In this document: positions 4,323 through 5,655 of the stretch, in pieces
How positions within the stretch are numbered: the stretch's first letter is position 1
How the letters are laid out: every line of letters starts with the position of its first letter
Assembly: GCA_016919565.1 (NCBI GenBank)
Contig: JACXTO010000198.1
Span: 1 to 5,655, forward strand
DNA length: 5,655 nucleotides
Reading direction: 5' to 3'
DNA from: Methanomassiliicoccaceae archaeon
GTDB taxonomy: Archaea > Thermoplasmatota > Thermoplasmata > Methanomassiliicoccales > UBA472
Translations under genes and position numbers: made by a program
The notes under the pieces: generated by a model
Database searches by the model: none
What the model saw: only the letters and a program-made list of their open reading frames with translations
Told to the model about the DNA's origin: nothing

Positions 4323-5655
4323 TCAACCTTTCATCACGCCGATGGGCCTCAGCCGCGCCACTGGCTTTGAAAGCCCGGCTCCCTTGACAACGGCGATCAC
4401 ATCGTCGATGTCCTTGTAGGCGCCGGGAGCCTCCTCCAGTATCCCGTCCTTGGTCGAGGCCTTCAGGTAGATGCCCTGCCTCTCCATTTGCGCTCGCACG
4501 TCGTTCACGGTGAATTGGCGCATGGCGGAAGCTCTGGACATCATCCTTCCCGCCCCGTGGCAGGTCGATCCGAAAGCCTCTTTCATTACCAACTCCGTCC
4601 CGACGAGCACGTAGCTTCCCGCACCCATGTCCCCCGGGATCAGGACGGGCTGCCCTACCGAGCGGTACTTGACCGGCACATCGGGATGGTCCTTCGGGAA
4701 CGAGCGGGTGGCTCCCTTGCGATGCACGTAAACCTTGCGCCGCCTGCCCTCCACTTGGTACTCCTCGACCTTGGCGATGTTGTGAGCGACGTCGTAGACC
4801 TGGTGCATGCCCATCTCCTCCGCCGACCGCTTGAACACCTCTTCGAAGGATTGCCTGACCCAATGCAGTATCATCTGCCTGTTGGCCCAGGCGAAATTCG
4901 CGCCGCAGGCCATGGCCGCGAAGTAATCCTCCCCGGCCTTAGACTTGACGCTCGCGCAAGCAAGCTGTCTGTCCGGAAGGTCCATCTTGTTCTCTTGGAT
5001 GTAGCGCTCCATCACCTGGAGGTAGTCGGTGGCGATCTGGTGCCCGCAGCCCCTCGAGCCGCAATGGATCGATACTGTGATCTGTCCTTTTCTGTCCAGT
5101 CCGAAGGCTTTGGCAGCCTCCGGATCAAAGATCTCGCTTACTTCATCCACTTCAAGGAAATGGTTGCCAGAGCCAAGCGAGCCTACCTGCGGGATCCCCC
5201 GTTCCTTGGCCTTCTTGCTCACCTTGGTCGGGTCGGCGTTCTTCATCCTGCCCCCTTCCTCAGTGGCCTCCAGGTCCTCGCTCCATCCGAAGCCGTTCCT
5301 GACGGCCCATTCCCCGCCTTCCTGGAGGATGTTGTCGATCTGATTCGCCGCCACATCGGTCACGCCTTCCGACCCCACCCCGGCTGGCACGTTCTTGAAA
5401 AGCGACGCGATCAGGTCCTTAATTTTTGGCTTAACATCGTCAAACATCAGGTCCGTACGGATGAGCCGAACGCCGCAGTTCGAGACGACAATCCCGTTCG
5501 CGATGAAGTTGTGCGTGTTCGGGACGGTGAAGTCGTAGACGCATCCGCGGTATTGGATCTCCTCGATGGCGGCTATTTCGTCATAGAGGACCCCGGTCGA
5601 TTCCAGCTGTCTGAGCTCCGAGTCCAGGAAGTCCTTGAATGAGATGAAGTCGAGC
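4323..5655 (-). CDS. rtcB: RNA-splicing ligase RtcB, C-terminal part with intein (5' end outside window)
   Basis: RtcB joins RNA ends bearing 2',3'-cyclic phosphate (or 3'-phosphate) to 5'-OH using GTP and Mn2+; in archaea it ligates tRNA exons after intron removal. The frame runs from the window edge to the TGA at 4323-4325. The ligase part starts at Cys (5477-5475) in CGVRLIRTDL and has 384 residues, exactly what follows Cys98 in the 481-residue Pyrococcus horikoshii enzyme. Counting from that Cys as 98, metal and guanylylation residues fall where expected: His203 in GSGNHFLEV, a His near 234 in SIHCGSRG, His329 in YDVAHNIAKVEE, and His404, the GMP-accepting histidine, in STCHGAGRMMSR. The end ARLRPIGVMKG is typical. 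Upstream of Cys98 the frame encodes an intein, described separately. The N-terminal extein, including the metal-binding Asp95, lies beyond the window. The internal ATG at 5447 is not the real start: it would remove Cys98. Confidence 0.95.
   Translation of the reverse strand, partial: LDFISFKDFLDSELRQLESTGVLYDEIAAIEEIQYRGCVYDFTVPNTHNFIANGIVVSNCGVRLIRTDLMFDDVKPKIKDLIASLFKNVPAGVGSEGVTDVAANQIDNILQEGGEWAVRNGFGWSEDLEATEEGGRMKNADPTKVSKKAKERGIPQVGSLGSGNHFLEVDEVSEIFDPEAAKAFGLDRKGQITVSIHCGSRGCGHQIATDYLQVMERYIQENKMDLPDRQLACASVKSKAGEDYFAAMACGANFAWANRQMILHWVRQSFEEVFKRSAEEMGMHQVYDVAHNIAKVEEYQVEGRRRKVYVHRKGATRSFPKDHPDVPVKYRSVGQPVLIPGDMGAGSYVLVGTELVMKEAFGSTCHGAGRMMSRASAMRQFTVNDVRAQMERQGIYLKASTKDGILEEAPGAYKDIDDVIAVVKGAGLSKPVARLRPIGVMKG
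5478..5655 (-). other. C-terminal end of an intein inside RtcB (partial)
   Basis: The 59 in-frame residues before RtcB Cys98 are not ligase sequence but the C-terminal splicing region of an intein. YDEIAAIEEIQYRG leads into block F, VYDFTVPNTHNFIANG, whose His (NTHNF) normally assists Asn cyclisation. Block G is GIVVSN, ending in the terminal Asn (5480-5478), and is followed by Cys as the +1 extein nucleophile. The penultimate residue is Ser instead of the common His. The visible part before block F (LDFISFKDFLDSELRQLE) is too short to tell whether the intein carries a LAGLIDADG homing endonuclease. The N-terminal splicing blocks A and B are outside the window. After splicing, the N-extein would be joined to CGVRL to make a continuous RtcB. 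Base composition is like that of the surrounding gene. Confidence 0.93.

Noticed and set aside
4488..5642. A 384-codon open frame on the + strand opposite rtcB
   Set aside because: It is the antisense shadow of the conserved rtcB and intein frame, caused by GC-rich codon use. It shows no domain and the - strand frame matches RtcB residue by residue.

Overview
The window looks like chromosomal DNA of a GC-rich archaeon. An archaeal-type SepF, a Tma20-like PUA protein and an RtcB RNA ligase gene carrying an intein are present, and several genes have archaeal TATA-like boxes about 26 bases before the expected transcript start instead of bacterial -35/-10 boxes. The gene mix and base composition suggest Thermoplasmatota, possibly a Methanomassiliicoccales-type organism. 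That placement is inferred from gene content and was not tested by comparison. I see no CRISPR array, transposase, rRNA or tRNA gene.

Layout, left to right. Bases 1-109 are upstream DNA with AT-rich promoter-like sequence. Two + strand genes follow, 30 bases apart: a small zinc-ribbon protein with a charged tail (110-475) and a PUA-domain RNA-binding protein of the Tma20/MCT-1 type (506-1000). A short spacer with a clear TATA box and ribosome site leads into sepF (1071-1451), the membrane anchor for FtsZ. A 104-base GC-rich spacer holds a perfect 6+6 palindrome just before a 12-TM MFS exporter of the DHA3 type (1556-2869). Another spacer has small inverted repeats and a TATA box placed as for a leaderless transcript of an HD-domain phosphohydrolase of the dNTPase/SAMHD1-like family (2979-4292). 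The right side is the C-terminal part of rtcB on the - strand (4323-5655), converging on the HD gene with only 30 bases between the stop codons.

The most notable element is in rtcB. The reading frame stays open to the window edge and, upstream of residue CGVRL, it encodes the last 59 residues of an intein. The splice junction (Asn/Cys at 5478/5477) places the +1 splicing nucleophile on the cysteine that binds the catalytic metal in RtcB, so the ligase cannot form its active site until the intein is removed. The intein has Ser where most inteins have the penultimate His.

The genes do not form one pathway. Translation/RNA (PUA protein, RtcB), cell division (SepF), nucleotide metabolism (HD protein) and transport (MFS) sit side by side, mostly as separate transcription units. 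Only the first two genes look like a plausible operon. I do not see a clear new multi-gene system here. The observations worth following are the active-site intein, the palindrome before the exporter, and the uncharacterised zinc-ribbon protein.
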